Shown here in pieces: positions 6,164 to 6,281 of a stretch of 6,281 nucleotides of DNA. Position 1 is the first letter of the stretch. Each line of letters starts with the position of its first letter. This DNA is from an uncultured Porphyromonadaceae bacterium (lineage in GTDB: Bacteria > Bacteroidota > Bacteroidia > Bacteroidales > Muribaculaceae): positions 1 to 6,281 of the forward strand of contig CAMWIF010000166.1 in NCBI GenBank assembly GCA_947174225.1. The letters run 5' to 3'. The position numbers and the translations under genes were made by a program. The notes under the pieces are model-generated. The model ran no database searches, was not told where the DNA came from, and saw only the letters and a program-made list of their open reading frames with translations.

Positions 6164-6281
6164 ACCACAGTTTCGATGAGCCAAGGCTCAGTGAGGGTGC
6201 GCGTCTTTGTGGAGAAGTTGGCGGCGATCAGGAAGATGGTGCGCGGGTCTACACCGAACCGTCCGGCATAGTCCCTCTCGT
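6160..6281 (-). CDS. 3' end of a gene resembling the C-terminus of AAA-ATPase-like / PD-(D/E)XK (DUF1703) proteins
   Basis: An open frame enters from the right edge and ends at TAA (6162-6160), giving 39 visible residues: ERDYAGRFGVDPRTIFLIAA, then NFSTKTRTLTEPWLIETVV. The pattern of a tyrosine-alanine helix, a short polar turn, a hydrophobic strand, NFS-KTR and a final W-IE matches, from memory, the end of the large Bacteroidota family with an AAA-ATPase-like N-terminal domain and a DUF1703 PD-(D/E)XK nuclease-like C-terminal domain. These proteins are very common and of unclear function. No catalytic residue lies in the visible part, and the other two minus-strand frames are closed here. 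Only the C-terminus is seen, so the family call is moderate. Confidence 0.6.
   Translation of the reverse strand, partial: ERDYAGRFGVDPRTIFLIAANFSTKTRTLTEPWLIETVV

Overview
The window looks like chromosomal DNA of a gut-type Bacteroidota, most likely order Bacteroidales; Muribaculaceae is a guess from overall gene style. Three intergenic regions carry a TAnnTTTG -7 element (two have a TTG about 19 bases upstream, one 18), which is the promoter signature of this phylum. Start codons lack strong Shine-Dalgarno sequences, and a two-domain uronate-releasing glycosidase with a signal peptide fits a polysaccharide-degrading lifestyle. I see no mobile element, CRISPR array, tRNA or rRNA.

Layout: (1) bases 1-2873, minus strand, form a small uronate-catabolic operon. 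A secreted GH105 + DUF2264 fusion (549..2873) is followed 72 bases later by kduI (1..476, cut by the window edge). The first protein should release 4-deoxy-5-keto-uronate from unsaturated oligosaccharides, and KduI isomerises that product. KduI here begins with what looks like an export signal, which is unusual for an enzyme normally placed in the cytoplasm. (2) 2874-3151 holds the operon's promoter, two short dyads and the mscL terminator; 2961-3067 is otherwise plain AT-rich DNA. (3) mscL (3152..3586, minus) is divergent from gap (3849..4856, plus), and the 262-base gap between them has two opposed promoters around a nested inverted repeat. (4) gap ends in a strong terminator whose T-run merges with the promoter of the next gene. 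(5) 5018..6163 encodes a WecA/TagO-type polyprenyl-phosphate sugar-phosphate transferase. (6) A convergent gene (6160..6281, minus, 3' end only) resembles the C-terminus of the AAA-ATPase-like / PD-(D/E)XK (DUF1703) family; its stop codon interlocks with that of the transferase.

The central genes (mscL, gap, transferase) are ordinary housekeeping or envelope genes, each apparently with its own promoter. The part most worth following is the possibly all-periplasmic uronate module at the left end. I do not see an obviously novel multi-gene system, and none is claimed.
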